Numbered from the stretch's first letter, positions 1 to 13,479 are shown. The stretch: DNA of 64,000 bases from Heliocidaris tuberculata (GCA_025618425.1 CM046845.1:33167277-33231276), one strand, 5' to 3'. Made by a program: numbers and translations. The notes: generated from the letters alone by a model not told the origin.

Positions 1-3000
1 AAAGGTTGTCGTTGGTGATAGATGGATTATCTTTCTATCGTTTCATCTATCATGTCTATATACCATCGAGTTTTTTGCCTAGGGTATTAGGATTTGTTTA
101 TAGGGGTTATTCTGAATGTTTCACATTTTTCCTAGATATTCACATGCTGTTTGACTTTGTGACAGAATCCGTTCAAAAGGTTATTGAAGAAAGTTATCAA
201 AAACAAACACCACCACAACAACAACAACAAAAAGAAATAAGAGGCTAGTTTCTCTTTATTTCAAAGAAGTATCGTAATTCGTCTTCTCCACACATAGTGA
301 TACCAATTAAGAGGTAATGTTTTCAATTTTCGGTAAAAATGTAAAAGGTGAAATTATGCATAAGATATATGAAAGGTACAGAGGAATTTTTAAATAATTA
401 TTTATATTTAGCGTGCCGAGATGATGAATCAGCTTGGAAAAATTGTTATACGTTTAGTTTGGATCTCGAAGTTCACTTTAAATATCAGTAGAGAAACCTT
501 TGCCGGTGTACTCAAGGCATCGGGCTGACTCTGTGAAAATGTCATTCGTGTATGATTTGAAAACATTAATTAGAACTGGATCGACATTCATATATGAACA
601 CAAATGAAATTCATATGTACTTCAAAACATTAATTAGAACTATCACATGAAAAGGTCATTCTTTTAATTGGTGGTCAATTAGGGGTAACTCAGACAATGT
701 CGCATTCGTCTATGAATTAAACATAATTATGAACTATTTCATGTTGAAGCGCTGTGTTTATATTGATACATGATGAAGTGCATTGAATAGGTTAAACTGT
801 TGTCTCTCAGGGATGGTTATGAAAATATTGCGACAGGGAATGAATTGTAGTCGATGTTCTGAGTTGTATATGTTTGGTTTAAGTCTTTGTTTGCATTTTT
901 TGAAAGCCCATTACCAACAGACTTAATCTTTATCATGCGAGTAAATGATGAGAGTCTGAGTGCATCGGATAATGGTCTTGCCTCTGGAATAAAGCAATCA
1001 GCTTATGATGGGAGAGAGAAAGTAAAATTTGTACCAGTTTTGTGATGATTATAAACTGATAAATGACGATACACATAACGAAAGCACTCGGAAACACCCA
1101 AGAGATTACTGGTAAGAAAAATTTGGGAAAATAAATGTAGTCATGGTCGTATTTGTGGCGCCAAGGAAGACTTGATTATAATGGAGCTTCAAATTGAATG
1201 TTTAGATAAATATTTATTTTAAAAAAACTATGGTATTTTTAACAAAAAATTGACTGTTTTGCTTAAAGAGCTATCCAAAAATTGATAAAACAGAGCCTGA
1301 GGATGTAAGAGAGTGAGAGAAAGAGAGAGAAAAGAGGTAGACGTTGTACATTTATAGGGTAAGGGGGAGAACAATCACTGAAAATGGTAAGTGAACTTGG
1401 TAGAGAGGAGGATGAGGAGAGAGGGGGCAGATGTAGAGATGGAGAGGAAGATGGAGATGCAGAAGGATAGACAGAGAGTTATTGATACACACAAAAGCAT
1501 GAGGGTGTTGTTTCCATGGAAACACAGATGTGCGCAGGCGGTTAATTCAGTGAACCATACGACACCATTCCTAATTGTCTTTAAAATTTATAACCTAAGT
1601 GGTCACCAAGGTCCGGCCGGTTTTCAATCTTGCTTGGACAAGCATGTCCCAAACGAGATCAAAATTGCTATGTCTACTTCTGCCTATACTTCAGCGCAGA
1701 TCATTCCGCTGTGATGATTTCGTTTACAAGCAGTCTACGGCTTCTAATTTCTTTCGCTCTAATTACTCCAACAAACATCACAAACATGAATATTTATGTA
1801 GTTCATTGATGTGTAAGGTGAATCTGATAGCTTGTTTGAATACACAGTTGCAGTTGGACCATGAACAATTTATCTTTGGAGATTGTTGGAGATTTTGCGT
1901 CTCTGTTTTTCTCCCAGTGGCAGCATTTGGATGTTAAAAGTCAGGGGGTGGGCAAAGGAAAAGAGTTTGGTGACAATCTTGTTTCCTTGCCAGAAAAATG
2001 GTCATTACACAAATCCCTAAAGAATTCTTCGGGGTGGGGCAAATACCCCCCCCCCCCCCTCCCCCCACCAAAAAAAACAACAACAACAACAAACAAACAA
2101 ACAAAAAACAAAAACAAAAAACCTCTAGTTTCAGCCACGACTTCATCCTGTCAAATGAAATGGTATGATCATGTATGCAGTCGAGAAGGGGAAACATGAA
2201 GGAAATAAAAGGGGGGAAATATACATGCATATACTTGAAAATGGTGTAAAAGAAGTGAAAGGGGTCTGTCAGGTGGTATGGCCAGGGAAATGTAACTTAT
2301 CCTGGTACGGCATTGAGGGTTTAGCACGTAATAGGAAACTGATAGCGGTTATTAAGGCTTTTGCCATGATCTGTCTAATGATCGTAATAGGACGATATTT
2401 GATACGGGCTAAACACTATGGTTTGGGTATGTATTGCTAGGCCATCAGGGACACACATTTTTACTATCTTATAGCGATTCATAAATATATGCCGGTATAT
2501 CAATTATTGAATGCTCTTTGATGCTGCTAAGAATGCCGGTGATCAAATTTTATTAAGAGTTGTAGCAAGGTCATAATTTTGACCCAGTATAATTATATAT
2601 TTCTCGTAACAATTAACAGGTGCACGACAGGTGAAAATTGAAACCTAACGGCTTTAGACACTTCGTGTTGCCTTGTAAAATTATCCGGGTGGCTCATGTG
2701 TTCTTTCAAAGGAATAAGTTCCTTGAAAAGATCATGTGACTTGGTGAGTTTTCTTTGTTGCAGAGAGTTGAAAAGAAATTCCTGTCAGTAAGACTGACAA
2801 TAAAACTGTCACTAAAAGTAACTTTGTTATCAGCACATAAAAATATCTGTAAAAAAGGCTGGGGATGAATCAAAAGATAAAATGAAAACGGGGAATTTTT
2901 AAAGAAGAAAAGTCTCATTAAGAAGAGGTGACAAAATCGAAGGGTTTGCTGAAAAAGAGGGAGCACAATGAATTTGAACAGTTGCGAATTAAAAAAATAA

Positions 3001-3414
3001 GTTAGGTTGGCTAAGGGGTACCGCAGAATTGTTTGCAAATCCTGATGGGAACTCAAGAGAAAACGGTCCATCGATATCTTTGCTTGGTTATCATAATTAT
3101 AAACATTCCCAGGTAATCACATGTTTATTGAAAAATCTAGATAGTGAAGAAACTAAAGGACTGTTTTTTTTAATCACAATACATGCACATTAAAAAAAAA
3201 ATTTTTAAAAACCTGTTTTATTGGTTTATACGAAATGGGAAAAATCTTGCTTCTAGTTTGCACTCTGAAAATCAAATCTTTCACATGGGTTTCTCCTTTT
3301 AATCTTTCCCATCAAAATTTTTTTAAAGTAATCAAATTTCATAATGTCCTAGAATTTGCCACTTCAGAATATCATTTCCTCAAGATGAAAGTTTACAGAA
3401 TATATTTCTTTAGA
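1..3414. other. AT-rich non-coding stretch, no gene recognised
   Basis: No open frame here has a recognisable domain or plausible splice partners. The short frames of up to about 120 codons look like chance openings in AT-rich DNA. Visible landmarks are a GA-rich patch near 1310-1340, a C-tract followed by A/AAC-rich sequence at about 2047-2125, and a small imperfect direct duplication near 550-640 that contains an AACATTAATTAGAACT motif twice. Confidence 0.5.
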
Positions 3415-4492
3415 TGTACAGTGTGTATCAAAAAAAATATACCGAACTTTGATAGCTTCTCATTAAAATGTTATAACCGATGTGACTTTGAAATTTATTT
3501 CATTCATGAAGAGTAACTTATTGTCTGTCCAGTGGTACCTCACTCATGACATTTATACCATGGATGACTGAGCACCAGGGTTTTTAAAGGGTGTTGTCAA
3601 AATCTCCTTGTTCCAAGTTTGGGCTGATGCAACGAATGTGGGTCAAGCCATATGAATGTGTTACTTCAGTCTAAAATCATTTTAAAAGTTGAATTCTCCG
3701 TTATGCTTCAATGCTTCATTGTTTAAAGTGGTCCAGTGTATCTAAGCTTTCAAATGACCTTGTTTCAATCCATATGATAATCTTTAATTTATTTTAACAG
3801 CCTTCTAACTTCTTGTCTCATGATAACTAAAAACTCTCTGCTTATTTGTCCATTGCACCATTTCACCTGCATAATGGGCACATGTTTTTCGCGAATAGCA
3901 CATGAACTCAAAGGTTTACTGACCTTAAAGACTAAAAAGAAGAAAAAGAAAGATACGTGTGTTGAGAATTACCAAGGTAATTAATAGCAGACTTTCAAGA
4001 AAAAAGACAGCTTCCCAAATAAATCCTGTCCATTTTGAATGACTCAGTAAAAAGGCTTACCATAAAAAAGGGATGCGGATGAAGCAAAGATTGTTTTATC
4101 ATAGGAAATAAAATATCATTAATTTAGCTTGTAATAAGCCCTTTCTTGGGTTGGAGTTGACTTTAACACCATTTCTGTTCAAATGCACAAAATCAATTGA
4201 AAATAACTCAGTAATTGTTTTCCAACTGAAGTAATTAATGCATAATTGGTTTGACCCACACTCGCTGCTTCAGCCCAAACTTGGTACAAGAGGATTTTGA
4301 CAATACTTTTTGAAAAGCCTGCTGCTCAGCCATCCATGGCAGCAAAGTTATAGATAAGATATCATTACACAGAATATAAGTTGCTCTTTACTATGAAATA
4401 AATCTCAAGCTCATAGATGTTATAACTTTTTAATTAGGAGCTACCAAAGTTGGGTGTACTTATTTTTTTCTTCATATGCACTGTATAATTGT
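3415..4492. repeat. Foldback element with about 250-bp inverted arms
   Basis: The segment at about 3415-3665 is repeated in reverse complement at about 4240-4490, diverged but clearly collinear. Shared words include CCAAGTTTGGGCTGA, its complement, and the paired CATGGATGACTGAGCA / TGCTCAGCCATCCATG ends. The roughly 570 bp between the arms show no coding potential. This is the structure of an old foldback or MITE-type DNA transposon. No target duplication was established and the family is not recognised. Confidence 0.6.
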
Positions 4493-6189
4493 TATGATTA
4501 CCCGTCACTATGCCGTTTCGCTAAAAGTGAAACACGCACTATTCAGACAGATAAAGGATATATCTCTTCTATGAATGGAAATGAGCAACAATGAGAATGA
4601 AATATACCTGGATGTCTTGGATATGATTTATTCTAGAAAACAAATGTTTATACAAATGAACCATGGTAACTAATACAGAGGGCGTATCGATGAATTATGC
4701 ATTTTCTTTCCCAGGTGTATAGCGTAATGCATCATTCTCTTTCCATAGCAGTGGGCATTTAGACAAAAAAGGTTCAAAAGCATTTCACATCTCATGCCAC
4801 CGTTTAAAGCCCTCGTCGAGTGCAATTTGAGAGGGTACTCTCAGATATTAATTTGGCGAGGCATAGTCAATGATAGTAAACGTAGGGACAAAGTACAAGT
4901 ATGTAACACAGCCTAGGGCTCTTTAGCTCTCGATGCATCTTATTTGGGTGCCGTGGCACGAATCGCAGTCACCCTACCTAATTCATTACAATGAGCAATC
5001 AGTATGTCAGTGTAAGGTTTTTATATCAAGATACCAGTGTATTCAATCCGGCACTGCATCCAAGGATAAAAAATGCAAACCTCACAAGTCATGATCAATG
5101 TCGAGAGGCGTATCCAGCATAGGATTGAGTTAGCTTACACCCTACCTCCTCTCCTTTTGATGGTGAATGACTATTGATGGGTATTGTTTTAGAGGATAAT
5201 TGGCTGATTGTCCGATGGTAATCACATAACATGGTTAATTATCAGGACTAACATAGTCGACCGGGGCTGAAAGTGGAAGCAGGGGTGGTTGTCTGGACTC
5301 GACCATTACTCTACTATATCTACCTATGTTGTCACATTGGAACTGTAGGTTGAAGCTCGTCTGAACCCTCAACACATGCTGCATCAAAATCAATAAACAC
5401 AAAATAGCAGAAAAGAAAAGGATGCATACCGGTACTCCCACAATACACACACTCACCCTCCCTCTCTCATAGAAACCCTCACCTGCACGCACACACCACT
5501 CACCCTCACAGGCTTACCTTACGCGTATGGAATACCTTTGTAGGTCACGCAATTTCACACACTTTTTTTTTCTTTTCATGATTTCTATTCCATGCTTCAG
5601 ATTTTCAAAATGAATATTAAAGATTAAGCATTGATTACACAATATAATTCAACATGGCAATAAACGCAATACAAATAATATAATTCCATAACATGCCATC
5701 CATAGATAAACAACCACAGTACAATTTAACTGAACAAGGTATAGATTCAAACCTGATAGGTGCAGAACTGAAGTATATAGGACAATTTTAACAATGAATA
5801 TAATTTATCGTGTATGTCCTCCTTCCGTTCAAAATTCAAAAAATAAGTCCATTTTTTTTAGATGCAGACTTAACTTATTTCGAGCTATTGCTTTTTTCCG
5901 TTCATTATCTTTACCTTGTGAAAGTGCATTATAGATTTCTTAATTTTGTTGGGGGAGTTCCTTCAATTTGATCTCGCATTGTATATGACATATTTTATGA
6001 ATATAATTAAGTGGTTAATGTACATATGTTTTTTTCTGATTTTCCATGAAATATTAAAAGTGTGAAATTGTCATGATTGAGATTTATTGTAAAAAAGATC
6101 GAAACTGTGAGTTACATTAGACCTTCCACTGGCAGGAAGGGCCCCACTGGCTACAGATGAGGGGGATGTCAGACCACACTCTAAAAAAT
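4493..6189. other. Non-coding stretch
   Basis: I see no gene. A CA/CT-rich patch lies near 5445-5510. The minus-strand opening at 5235-5492 runs through this low-complexity patch and has no domain. Confidence 0.45.
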
Positions 6190-6372
6190 AAAGTGTTAAA
6201 TCACCATTAAAAGGGCCGAGGAGTGACCGTTTTTTCAAAATTTTAGATTAACACTATTAACATGCTTGATGCAACACTTTGAAGGCTGAATCCAGCCTGT
6301 TGAAAGTATTAATCTACCATTTTGAAAAAGTGGTCACTCCTCGGCCCTTTTAAATGGTGATTTAAGACTTTA
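6190..6372. repeat. Palindromic MITE, about 75-bp arms
   Basis: The left arm at about 6190-6258 and the right arm at about 6296-6372 are reverse complements. Both contain the word GGGCCGAGGAGTGACC or its complement, followed by a stretch resembling TTTTTCAAAAT. A loop of about 40 bp separates them. This is a single-copy hairpin MITE; the family is not recognised. Confidence 0.7.
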
Positions 6373-7146
6373 GTTTAATTGCAGTTTCACCTTTGTCCTA
6401 TATTTTGTCATGCCGCTTTGGGCCTTTCCTCCAACTGGAAGGCTTACTATTGATAAATATCGTAAAATCGACTTACATCTTCATGTGACTATTCAGAATC
6501 TCAATCAGGAAGATTACACACGTTTAATTTTTCATATCTGAGACTTATAATTGCAGTTTCTTTCAAGATCGGATGGTAGTTGAAACGGACAATGTGAGAT
6601 GGGCTCGAAAGTAGAAAGACTGAATGACGAAAACATGGATAATCTGAAAATTGCATCAAAAGCTCTTTCCTGTAATAATCGGATGAAAGATGAATCTTTA
6701 AAAGGTCAATTCCGAAATTCCACACTCTCTCAAAAGGTGTCGTTTTCGCGACCTGGTTTCGACGAATCTTTGAATGGCTTCTAGATGTGTAACACGATAT
6801 ACTAGCAAGTCAATCCCGCGTGTTTATGAGTTTTGATTTAATCATGATATAATGAGTTTATCACTCATACAGTCATCGCCTCTAAGTGTATTCCTCTGTC
6901 TATTCAAGAATACGTGGAAAATCTTTGATATCAGGACAGGAACATATGAACGGAAATAGGTAATCACAAAAATATGTTTCCAAAAATGTATTATAATGCT
7001 CAGTCGTAATTGTTCTGTATGTTGAAAGAGAGAATATTAATTCTTATCTCCTCTAGTTTCTAAGACATCAATAATCATACGACAATTTTTATTTTTTAGG
7101 TATAAATATATAATCGGTTTAGTTTTCCGTGGACATCTCTACATCA
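6373..7146. other. Non-coding stretch
   Basis: Nothing supportable. A 61-codon frame at 6599-6784 has no recognisable domain and no splice context that I trust. Confidence 0.4.
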
Positions 7147-7434
7147 AAAGGCGTGGATCCAGGAGTTTGTAAAAGAGGGGTACTAATCGCAGAAAATATT
7201 CTAACAAGCAGAAAAGAAGAAAACATCAGAGTTTTTTGGTCCCGTTTTCGTCCAAAATTCTCTGACAAGCAACAAAAAAAAAGAAGGAGAAGAAAAGAAA
7301 AGAAAAGAAAGAAGGCCATCAAGTATAAAATGGAAAGGGTACAATGTACAACAAACAAGGAGGCACAATGTACACTTTGGTTTTAAAAGGGGGACACGGG
7401 CCGGAAGTGCCCCCCCCCCTAAATCCACCACTGC
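7147..7434. repeat. Repeat bounded by GGATCCAG and CTAAATCCACCACTG ends
   Basis: The segment starts with GGCGTGGATCCAG and ends with a C-tract followed by CTAAATCCACCACTG, so its two ends are imperfectly complementary (GTGGATCCAG versus the complement of CTAAATCCAC). A related layout recurs at about 44520-44885, which begins GGCGGATCTAG and ends with GTGCCCCCTTATCCGCCAC. I infer a non-autonomous interspersed repeat family. The short open frames inside it are incidental. Confidence 0.45.
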
Positions 7435-8164
7435 ATCTATATCACTTATGATCGACTTAGTGTCAGTTCCCAAAATATAATATGACAAGCGACTACCTTT
7501 AAACCACAATGCAAATGCACCTAAAATCTCACATTCGCTCGAGCCCGAGACTGTAACTTGAAAGTACATTGCATGCAAGGAATGATCATAGATGGTCGGG
7601 AAGGGGGGATAAAACGCCAAAGGCTATTATCCCAGGGTAGCTGACTGAGCGTCGCGACCTATCCTAATCAATAATCATTGGCGGATATAGCATTCCTTTT
7701 CCAGACATGTCTTTTCCCCAGAATATTGGGGAGGGGGGTCCAGAAAATTACAGCCCAATCCCACGACTGCCCCCCCCCCCCCGACTCAATGTATGGAGAT
7801 AGGGGTAGAGTATGTATGAGAATGATTTTCTTTCCCCAAGATGGAGTCTACGAACATTTTTATCCTGAATATGATTTTATAAAGTCTTACCAGTCCCTCG
7901 GGGTGGGGGAGAATTGCTTCTCTCTTAATAGCTTTTTATACTATCTTTTGTTTTGTCAAAGGCGCAAGGATGGGTAGCCCTTCGGTAACCCTTAACCCGC
8001 CTATATGAAATAAAAATGTTTATTTATTCATTCATGTACAAACACTGTGAAATTATTTCTATCATTTGAAGTTATGTTTTTGGAAATGAATGAAATATAA
8101 ATAAATTGCAAGTATCTCATTTTAATATGTTGAAGTACATTTACTGCGACTGTACTCAACTTAC
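7435..8164. other. Stretch 3' of the GPCR exon; intron or intergenic
   Basis: If the GPCR first exon at 8165-8442 is real, this DNA is the start of its first intron. No further GPCR exon was found here or anywhere back to position 1. The stretch holds C-tracts near 7770-7783 and a GGCGGATATAGC motif near 7680 resembling the end of the repeat family at 7147. Confidence 0.4.
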
Positions 8165-8442
8165 CTTACAACGACATAGAGCACCATGATATTAGCCAGG
8201 CTACCCACGAGTACTATAGGAATAGTCAGGCAAGCCAGAGCTATACCAAAAGCTGGGTCTGCCTCTGCCTCATTACCACTCACTCCCCCTGAGGGTGACG
8301 ATGTTAGATCCAAATCAGGACCAGGAACTAATCCTGTTCCTATCGTAGTCGATGTATTGTATTCTAGGTTTTCAGATAGAGCTCCAGGCTGCCTACCTCC
8401 TGACATACCACCATGGGCTACGGTGGTGTAGATTGAGTCCAT
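8165..8442 (-). CDS. 5' coding exon of a rhodopsin-like GPCR (N-terminus and TM1)
   Basis: This exon encodes about 92 residues: a Ser/Thr/Gly-rich extracellular N-terminus with an NTS glycosylation sequon, then one hydrophobic helix (AFGIALACLTIPIVLVG) running into GSLANIMVLYVVVR. That last stretch fits TM1 of class A GPCRs, where the conserved Asn follows a small residue and a Val/Leu-rich segment leads into intracellular loop 1. The ATG at 8442 is supported by an in-frame TGA 30 bases upstream (8472-8470). The exon ends in a strong donor, AAG|GTAAGTTGAG, at 8165/8164, in phase 2. The receptor would act at the cell surface; its ligand cannot be told from TM1. No later exon is visible in the 8 kb downstream on this strand, so the first intron is long or the rest lies outside the window. 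The family assignment rests on one helix and is moderate. Confidence 0.6.
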
Positions 8443-9274
8443 CTTTACCCCTAGAAAGAGCTCTGCGGATCAATTCTATAATAATGATGTAAAACCAAAG
8501 TGTGTGTGGAGTTTATGGAGCGATTACACGAAAATTGTCCCAAAGAAGAGATAGGTTTCACAATAAGAGGGGTCTGTCTCGTACTGAAATCTGGCCTTTC
8601 AGTAACACTCAAATGAATATTCTTCAGATATAGCATTCCTCTCTACTCCAGTAATCCAAGGGTATCACTGTATGTACCGTCAGTAGGTATTTCAAGATTA
8701 TTTACAGAGATAATTATCTTTTTGATATTTGATTATTAATGAAGAAGTTGGATAAGGTTCGAAGAGAAAATATTTGATATACCATCACAAAAATGAAGTC
8801 TTCATATAAAATAATTTCCCTTGCGCTGTTACTTGATGATTTCCATCAAAATGAAAAGATATATGCTCCAAATATATAAATTATCCAGAGAGAATTATCA
8901 GGTAGTAGATACCCGCAAAAAGATGCAACTTCCAATACTTTCCTGCAAAAGATCACATTATTTAAAGAACCCAACTCTCATTTGACATCCTCATGAAAAT
9001 GTGGCAAGTACGGTCATCGTCTACGGAAGAATTAAAGCACAGGAATTAAAGCAGGTTGAATAATTTCTCCATTTCCATAATTCTAATCCAAGATTATGTT
9101 GCTACCTAGTACTGCGATACAGTTAAACCACCGAGTTTAAACCGCGACCAACTCAACTAAGTACGTCAGATCGCCTCCTCGGCAGAGGGCAATAATGATT
9201 GTTGGGAGAGCCAGAGATATTGGAAAGTGAGAGGCGCTATTTCGTCAACTGCAGTGCGTCTACTTGCGTGCTAG

Positions 9275-9307
<33 letters not shown>

Positions 9308-9497
9308 GCAGAAGCTCGGGACAACCCCTCTCCATTAATTTGGAATGTAAAACAAGGGTTTAAGCTTATAGCTCATGCAAAGACATGCATGAATATTGTA
9401 ACTACATGTATACGATTATTTCTAGCCACGTATGAGTAACATTACTGACAGAACGGTATCCTCAATGCGGCTATAATAACCATGAAATAAAATGTTG
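8443..9497. other. Upstream flank of the GPCR exon, with poly-T tract
   Basis: This is 5' of the minus-strand GPCR exon and could carry its 5' UTR or promoter, but no core element stands out. A T-tract of about 27 bases lies at 9281-9307. Confidence 0.35.
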
Positions 9498-9625
9498 ATA
9501 ATTACTGCGGTTGTGACCAGGATGATAATTTAATGATTCAATGTTATACGGTTGAAGTGGCGTACTTGAACATTTTCACGCCTGACTTGCAGCATTCCCC
9601 TGGAATAGGAGAGCTGAGAGAGAGG
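9498..9625. repeat. Interspersed repeat copy 1 (empty-site copy)
   Basis: The sequence from TTACTGCGGTTGT through GTACTTGAACA and GCATTCCCCTGGAAT to GGAGAGCT recurs at 45302-45410 plus 45563-45590. In this copy GCATTCCCC joins directly to TGGAAT. In the second copy a 152-bp MITE sits exactly between those words. Both copies lead into a purine-rich tract downstream. Confidence 0.65.
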
Positions 9626-9910
9626 AGAGAGAGAGAGAGAGAGAGAGAGGAGGGAGGTAGATATAAGAGAGAAAGTGCGAGCGAAAAGAGAGAAGAGAGA
9701 GATAAGAGAGAAAGAGGGAGAGAAGAGAAAGAAGAGAGAGAGATATATAAGAGAGAAAGAGAGAGAGAGAAGAGAGAAAGAGATAGAGAGAGATAGAGAT
9801 AAGAGAGAAAGGGAGTGAGAAGAGAGAAAGAGAGAGATATAGAGAGAGAGAAGAGAGAGAGAGAGCGAAAGAGAGAGAAGAGAGAGAGAGAGAGAGGGGG
9901 GGGGGGGAGA
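9610..9910. repeat. Long (GA)n microsatellite
   Basis: Imperfect GAGAGA/AGAGAAAG repeats of about 300 bp end in a G-tract at about 9897-9907. The long open frames on both strands here (Ser/Leu-rich on minus, Arg/Glu-rich on plus) are products of the microsatellite, not genes. Confidence 0.9.
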
Positions 9911-11461
9911 AGTTGTGGAAAAGGTGGTATCATTCATGGAAGCAGAAATCCTAAGTAGGTCTACTGGATTGTATAAATTTTAATCAAGGGCTTTTCATGA
10001 ATAATCAAAATATATAGAAGAAACATACGGCAGAGCTATACGCTTTGAGTTCGCATACGGCTCGCTCCTTCCTCATTTATTTTTCTTTTTCCATGTTGCT
10101 TGTTGTTAACCATGTTGTTAACCATGCATTTCCTCTGAACTGTAATATTATATATGGGCTGACAACTCTCAAATGTATTGGTTTTGTGTATGTAGCTATC
10201 GTATCTAAAAGAGGAACAGAATAATTCGTTAAAACTGCTGTTGTTGATTTTGGTTTTTACGGCGCTGTCATTCAAAATATGAATATATACGCCATCTCAA
10301 TTGCGTTGTTAAAAAATAAGCCTTTTTATGACTTAATCACGTATTACTTTGTTTTTCTATGAGCAGACAAAGCCTTAAATATATTACATAAAGAGAGAAA
10401 AAGGGGGATCCTTACAATATACAAGGCCTAAATTGCAACTGTGACTGGCCATGTGTCATTTTAATTTGCGATATAGTCTATTGTAAACAGTGAGAGTATC
10501 AAAATAAAATGATGAAAACACAAAACAAAAAAGTTGTAAATTGTGTAAAGCAATATTTGGATGTTCTTTTTAACATTCTTTAAGATCTGTTTTTATGTCA
10601 AATTAACCATTAAAAACTAACAATTTCCCTATTAAAGGTAACATTAATTTTGTGTACGTAAGACTGATCATTAACTTGTTCCAAAAGCGTTTACTAAACG
10701 TACTAATTAAAAGAATAAATAGAAAGGGGAATTGTCTTCTTAAAACACGATGCAATGTTTTTCTCTTTTCAAACTTCATACAAAAAGACCTGACAGTTTA
10801 AAGTAGTCTTATGCACATTGCAACCACGTTTGATTAAAAAAAAATGTTCAATTGGACCTTTAAGGGAAAGGGAACGCCGTTGAATTATTTTCTTGATGTT
10901 GAAACAAGTCCCAGATCTAATATTTCTGGGACGTGTTATTTCCCCCGCGAGTAAACGATATGTAAACATAAAGTTCGATGGGGAAAATACTTTCTCATTC
11001 AACACCTCTTCATTCCCCTTTTTATCGGGAACCTAACACTAGACCTAATGTGATGAACAAGTTTAGGATGTGAGAGGTCATCCCTTCCTGTCCGACAGTT
11101 TACCGGAAACATAATCTGTACTTTTGTCAACTGTGATGATTAGGTGTCATTTCCTTTGCCCCCTGATAACCGTCTGTACATAACGGAAAGGTGTGCGTAA
11201 GACTGGTAGAGGTGCAGCGATAAAGGACAGATGTGGGTAAAGTAAATTGAACTATATGAATAATGAACACCCTCTAGAAAAAAAAAGAAAAACTATATGA
11301 AATAAAACGCAAATGTTTTATAAGAGAGGAAGACACACTGTCAATCAAAAGCACTCTCTTGGACATGGAAAAAGAAGAAATCAACTATGCCCCGATGATA
11401 TGAAAATTAAAAGAAAGAGCGAATAAAAGAACAAAGTTTGATGGGTAGTACTTCCCTCGGC

Positions 11462-11500
<39 letters not shown>

Positions 11501-12734
11501 CCCCCGGGGCTCGGTTCCAAAAACATACTCCTAACTTCCAATATCAGGAATGGAAAAAAATAGCTATACACTAATGGATTGAAACTTGTCAAATGACTAA
11601 CGATACGTGTCTTGAGCATCTTGTCGCCATTCGCAATGTGAGGCAACTCTGTCTTGTGTTTTGAGCTTTAAACCCCTTGAGAAAAAAGGTTGTTTTTCGG
11701 AACTCTGTTACCACTATTTTCTGAAATCTGTGTTTCACGTCAGAAAAAAAAAATGTCTTGAAATATGTGGTTTATATCCGAAGACAGACTTATTATCAAA
11801 GGCAAAATAATTGCCAGACTTTTTGTTTCATGGTCATAATATAAAGAAGGATACAGATACTTTGTTCATGTTCGTCAATACTGAAAAGTTGAAAAACACT
11901 GTAACGTAAAGAAAAGAAATTAAGAGGCCTCTTGTGTATTTCGATATTATACCATGTACATGTATATCTTTTTTTTTTAACAAGAAAGGATGAGCATGTC
12001 TTCATTCTTTCGGGCAAGTTTTGTTGAAGAGACGTCATTTTATAAATTTTTGATGAGTCAGTCTGTACCAAGAAAGGAAACGGTTTCAAGAAGTAAAAAC
12101 CGATTTCAAGTATGCCTAATTACAAATGTCAATTTTGTGAATCACCTGTGTAAGAATAAAATCAAAGAAATGATACCACCTCCTCTTACTGTGTAGACTA
12201 CATAAACAAGTTTTATGAAACTGGGCGCCCTGGTCATATGGAGAGTTGGCAATGGTCTTTGAAGCTGGTGAATGAAATGCAAGGTAAGGAACGATTGTGA
12301 GGGAAAGGGAGAAAATGTTCTTCTCATGTGACTTATTAAGAATATGGTACTTATGTTTGCCATGTATATAGGCTACATGAACATGAAGATCGATGGAAAG
12401 TAATTTGTTGTGAAGGTATATTGGCATATATGGGGTAATGGTTTACGGTATGGGAATAAAGTTAATAATTGAAAAGTGGGACAAGGGAAGACTGCGCTTT
12501 ATCATCTGGTACACGTGTATTTTCTTTTCTTTTCTCTGTTTTGTACTTTGAATAATAGATACCCTCATGTAAATCAGATACATTACCCTCATTTTTTCCC
12601 CTTAAAATTGGAAAATGAATGTGACTGCATGTATAAACGTGGGCTTAAGTGTGTCGCGTAAACAGAAATATTACAAAAGCGAGATCGATTTACTCTTGTA
12701 AGCACGCAGACTTGGTTTGTCATTCCCATCTCTC
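9911..12734. other. Non-coding stretch with a long poly-C tract
   Basis: No gene recognised. A C-tract with a single G interruption runs from about 11463 to 11505. The other frames are short and domain-free, including the overlapping ones at 11796-12427. Confidence 0.45.
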
Positions 12735-12758
12735 CTTTCTCTCCCTCTCTCTCCCCCT

Positions 12759-12833
<75 letters not shown>

Positions 12834-13060
12834 TTTCTCTTTCCCTCTCTCACTCTCTCCTTTCCCCTTCTCTCTTTCTCTCTCCTCTTTTTCTTTCTCT
12901 CTCTTTCTTCCCCTTCTCTCTCACTCTCTCTTCCCCTCCTCTCTCACTCTTTCTTCCCCTTTCCCCTTCTCTCTCACCCTCTCTCCTTTCCCCTTCTCTC
13001 TCACTCTCTTTCCCCTTTCTCTCCTTCTCTTTCTCTCTTTCTCTCTCATATTCACCTTTT
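12735..13060. repeat. Long polypyrimidine (CT)n tract
   Basis: A pure (CT)n core at about 12767-12827 is flanked by degenerate CTCTCTTTCCCCTTCTCTCTCA units extending to about 13060. The open frames of 160-186 codons across it are low-complexity Ser/Leu/Phe/Pro strings and should not be annotated as proteins. Such mirror-symmetric pyrimidine tracts can form triplex DNA (established knowledge). Confidence 0.9.
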
Positions 13061-13479
13061 CCTTCTTTTCCTTCTTCTCATCTCATGCACTCAATCTCTC
13101 AAACCTTGGTTGCCTCACATCATTCCATCTTCCTTTCCCTATATTTGTTCTGTCCCTGCCACCTCACTCCCTCACTCCCTCCTACTCATTGAAATCGAGT
13201 GACTGCTGAGCAAACAGGTTCTTCCTACTGACGGGATGATATCCAAGCCTGGTTATAGAGAATAATCGATATGAATTCATCATCGGGGCATCCCACATAC
13301 ACATAACCATGCTAATTATGTGTAGTCAGTATCATTTACAGTAAAGATTACCGTCAAAAGCTGCCGACTGATTTACTGTAAATGTTTACTTTCGTAACCA
13401 TTGAAAATTAATAAAAACAATAAATGTTGTATAATCTGCTCAAATCTGAGCTGCATGTGTCTATGGTTACATGTCGTTT
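13061..13479. other. Non-coding stretch
   Basis: Nothing supportable was found between the CT tract and the inverted minisatellite. Confidence 0.4.

Noticed and set aside
9530..9937. Overlapping open frames of 87-135 codons on both strands
   Set aside because: They translate a GA/CT repeat; being open in several frames at once is a property of the dinucleotide.
12649..13209. 186-codon plus-strand open frame rich in Ser/Leu/Pro
   Set aside because: It is entirely explained by the CT microsatellite and has no domain or splice context.
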